The position numbers and the translations under genes were made by a program. The notes under the pieces are model-generated. The model was given only the letters and a program-made list of their open reading frames with translations. It was not told where the DNA came from and did not search any database. 64,000 nt of DNA, taken from the NCBI RefSeq assembly GCF_041240605.1, contig NZ_CP162487.1:1495001-1559000 (forward strand), given 5' to 3'. Numbering within the stretch: the first letter of the stretch is position 1; every line of letters starts with the position of its first letter. Shown in pieces: positions 62,424 to 64,000 of this stretch. The DNA is from Xanthomonas sp. DAR 80977. GTDB lineage: Bacteria; Pseudomonadota; Gammaproteobacteria; Xanthomonadales; Xanthomonadaceae.

Positions 62424-62482
62424 GGTCTGACGCCTGAATTAAGCGGGCCCGCGAAGCGGGTGCGATTGAATGAATTGCAGCG
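62424..62482 (-). other. attC-like recombination site d
   Basis: The plus strand begins GTCTGACGCCTGAATTAAGC and ends GATTGAATGAATTGCAG, with a central stem GCGGGCCCGC/GCGGGT-like around GAA. GTCAGAC on the minus strand is one base off GTTRRRY. It lies before the cassette gene at 62035-62421. Confidence 0.65.
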
Positions 62483-62499
62483 AAACTGGAGCGAAACTG

Positions 62500-62672
62500 G
62501 GGGTCAGAGTGCACTTCCCCTACACAGGCCCTTGATGTTACCCGATAGGGCGGCTCGTTTGGATGCACGACCTTGGTCCCGCCGCAGAGCGAAGGATCGC
62601 ACATGCCACGCCGTCCCCGACGGGATCTCTCCGGTACCGCCCAGCATCTTGGAGGAAAGTACACACTGCCCC
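62500..62672. repeat. MITE-like element with imperfect inverted ends (contains repeat copy B)
   Basis: It starts with GGGGTCAGAGTGCACTT (62500-62516) and ends with AAGTACACACTGCCCC (62657-62672), imperfect inverse copies of one another. The interior (62511-62650) is the diverged relative of 58846-58985. No gene is supported here. It may be a small non-autonomous mobile element. Confidence 0.5.
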
Positions 62673-62760
62673 TGTTTCGCTGACCCCTGTTTTCGACGCT
62701 TGCACTGTCACGTGGCAGAGAAGCACAGCGTGCACTGCGGGCCGATGCCTCTGTAAAGGT

Positions 62761-63477
62761 TCAGCCGCGGCCACGGCCACGTCGAAGGCGTGGCCGTCGA
62801 TTGGAGGCACTTGTTGGGCCTTTGTCGTGGACCAGGTGTGATGCAATCCATCCGATAAGGGGGATCGCTATTGCAGTACAGATCCATTGCCAGTAACTAA
62901 ATAAGAAAAACACCATGCTTTGGGGCCATGCAACCTTGACGTTCAAATTTTTGCTGAATGTCTTGACGGTATGGTGAAAATGCTGGCCATTTGCCGATAA
63001 ATGAGCATTTAAGGTTAAGAATATCCTTTGCTCTCCTAGCTCTTTTGCCCTTATCTCCCATTTCCATTCAGCAACGCCAGAGCCACTGACAGCTTGATGC
63101 TCCGGAGTAATCGGACTTACGTCGAATGCCTTGCCTGCTAGCCTGGCGTCCATGTCGTTGGAGAATTGAATTCGATAAGTTTCTTTGTTTCCTCTTTCGT
63201 CAATTAAAGATATAAGTTGTTTTCCAGTCTTGCTCTCAGAGAGGAGCAGCTGAACCACGGTTGTTTCCCCGTACCCAACGAATTCTGGGCTGTTGAATGC
63301 GATATTCCCCCAGTTGAGTCGGTCGATTTCTTGTTCAATTACGTGGGGTAAGCGTGTCGACGGCGGAGGCCTGTCAGTACTTGCACTAAAGAACAAGAAC
63401 GAGAATATTGAGAATATCAGTAAGAGGAGGGCCAGTGCCAAAAATGCTGCGATGAGGGTGCGCTTCTTGGTTTTCAT
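62761..63477 (-). CDS. Membrane-anchored protein of unknown function
   Basis: A 238-residue protein: an N-terminal membrane helix (TLIAAFLALALLLLIFSIFS), a beta-rich extracytoplasmic domain (YGETTVVQLLLSESKTGKQL, AEWKWEIRAKELGEQRIFLT, LSANGQHFHHTVKTFSKNLN), a second helix (MVFFLFSYWQWICTAIAIPL) and a basic tail (NRRPRLRRGRGRG). It looks like an immunoglobulin-like domain held between two helices. It is AT-rich relative to core genes. No family is recognised, and no neighbour gives a clue. Confidence 0.65.
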   Translation of the reverse strand: MKTKKRTLIAAFLALALLLLIFSIFSFLFFSASTDRPPPSTRLPHVIEQEIDRLNWGNIAFNSPEFVGYGETTVVQLLLSESKTGKQLISLIDERGNKETYRIQFSNDMDARLAGKAFDVSPITPEHQAVSGSGVAEWKWEIRAKELGEQRIFLTLNAHLSANGQHFHHTVKTFSKNLNVKVAWPQSMVFFLFSYWQWICTAIAIPLIGWIASHLVHDKGPTSASNRRPRLRRGRGRG

Positions 63478-63802
63478 TATTCTTGGCCCAAATTTAATTT
63501 AGGTCCAAATAGCATTGGACGCCATAATGATGGGTGGCCAGACGTATAGCTCATGGTTGCCACCGCCTCCTGGCGCAGTACTTATAATCTCGGCCTTTCC
63601 CCAGCCCTGCCGTTGCACAATCTCTGCGTCTGATACTGCCGCAATTATTCAGCGCATCCCCGCACAGAGCCGACGCTACCACCGGTGGAACGCGGCCACA
63701 AGCTTGGACCGATCGGTGGAGCCGCCGGCGGTCATCCTCAGTGAGGGGATAGCAGAGACACGCGCTATCCGAATTTACCGGATGGCGCGGACGCGTGATG
63801 GC
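63478..63802. other. Spacer before the beta-galactosidase gene end
   Basis: About 325 bp without a supported gene, tRNA or clear repeat. It should hold the end of the upstream beta-galactosidase transcript, but no clear terminator was found. Confidence 0.3.
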
Positions 63803-64000
63803 TCAGCCGCTCGGGTTACCCCAAACCTGCGCCTTCACCCCACGCACGCTCGCCTCAGCCGCGCTATCCAGATCGAACACGATCACGCTGTTCTCGCCTT
63901 TGCGCTGCATCGGCGCCGGGAAATACAACGCCCGCTGTGGTCCGATGTTCCAATGCCGCCCCAGGTTATGGCCGTTGGCCCAGGCGAAGCCTTTGCCGAA
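63803..64000 (-). CDS. Beta-galactosidase (GH35), C-terminal part, partial
   Basis: The minus strand at the window edge is open for 65 residues before TGA: FGKGFAWANGHNLGRHWNIG, PQRALYFPAPMQRKGENSVI, VFDLDSAAEASVRGVKAQVW, then GNPSG. FAWANGHNLGRHWNIGPQ is the galactose-binding-type signature at the end of GH35 enzymes. The 5' part lies beyond the window. The gene belongs to polysaccharide breakdown and could act with the sialidase-like protein, but they are far apart here. Confidence 0.9.
   Translation of the reverse strand, partial: FGKGFAWANGHNLGRHWNIGPQRALYFPAPMQRKGENSVIVFDLDSAAEASVRGVKAQVWGNPSG

Noticed and set aside
63478..63802. A tRNA or small RNA gene in the last spacer
   Set aside because: No cloverleaf or clear hairpin-plus-U-tract could be found by eye.

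Overview
The window reads as chromosomal DNA of a Xanthomonas species or a very close Xanthomonadaceae relative. It has very high GC, an Oar-type TonB-dependent receptor, an oryR/xccR-type LuxR solo next to a proline iminopeptidase gene, a pil-chp chemosensory operon, an apparent Xanthomonas-type type IV effector, and integron attC-like sites of a Xanthomonas-like pattern. This assignment rests on gene content, not on a database search.

Positions 1-9,900 are mostly housekeeping: the end of a TPR protein, the DinG-family helicase yoaA, tsaB overlapped by an ADP-ribosylglycohydrolase, a TonB-dependent receptor, a tandem 146-bp repeat, a TonB-like energy transducer and gshB. Positions 10,138-22,655 form a type IV pilus chemosensory operon (pilG, pilH, pilI, pilJ, a giant chpA, a degenerate chpB-like gene and a chpC-like gene). 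No pilK methyltransferase gene is present, and the CheB-like protein has lost its catalytic Ser and His.

Positions 22,719-27,982 hold a secreted RHS/YD-repeat protein with AT-rich ends around a GC-rich core, overlapped by a small lipoprotein gene that is a candidate immunity gene. Next come a Tat-exported N-terminal-nucleophile asparaginase, cutC, a 112-bp tandem repeat, a sialidase-like protein and a decayed alpha-L-fucosidase gene.

Positions 32,689-40,791 are the most distinctive part: an R-body (reb) locus. It has two nearly identical RebB-family genes, a 77-codon RebB-like gene, a longer protein with a Reb-like C-terminus, two unrecognised genes, a sigma factor and a Crp/Fnr regulator. 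R-bodies are contractile protein ribbons best known from Caedibacter.

Positions 40,979-47,735 hold a LytS/LytTR-type two-component system with an acyltransferase, then an amino acid permease, the LuxR solo and pip. A 20-bp element upstream of the LuxR gene recurs inverted upstream of pip (17 of 20 bases).

Positions 47,800-62,500 are accessory. Several minus-strand genes start just after attC-like sites, with no integrase in view, as in integron-derived cassette clusters. Among them are a candidate type IV secretion effector with two paralogous putative immunity genes, DUF genes, a hydrolase, and two intact plus two decayed symE-like toxin genes. The two intact symE genes share a highly conserved structured leader containing an intrinsic terminator. 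Short junction motifs recur at module edges, which suggests repeated shuffling. The window ends in the 3' end of a GH35 beta-galactosidase gene.
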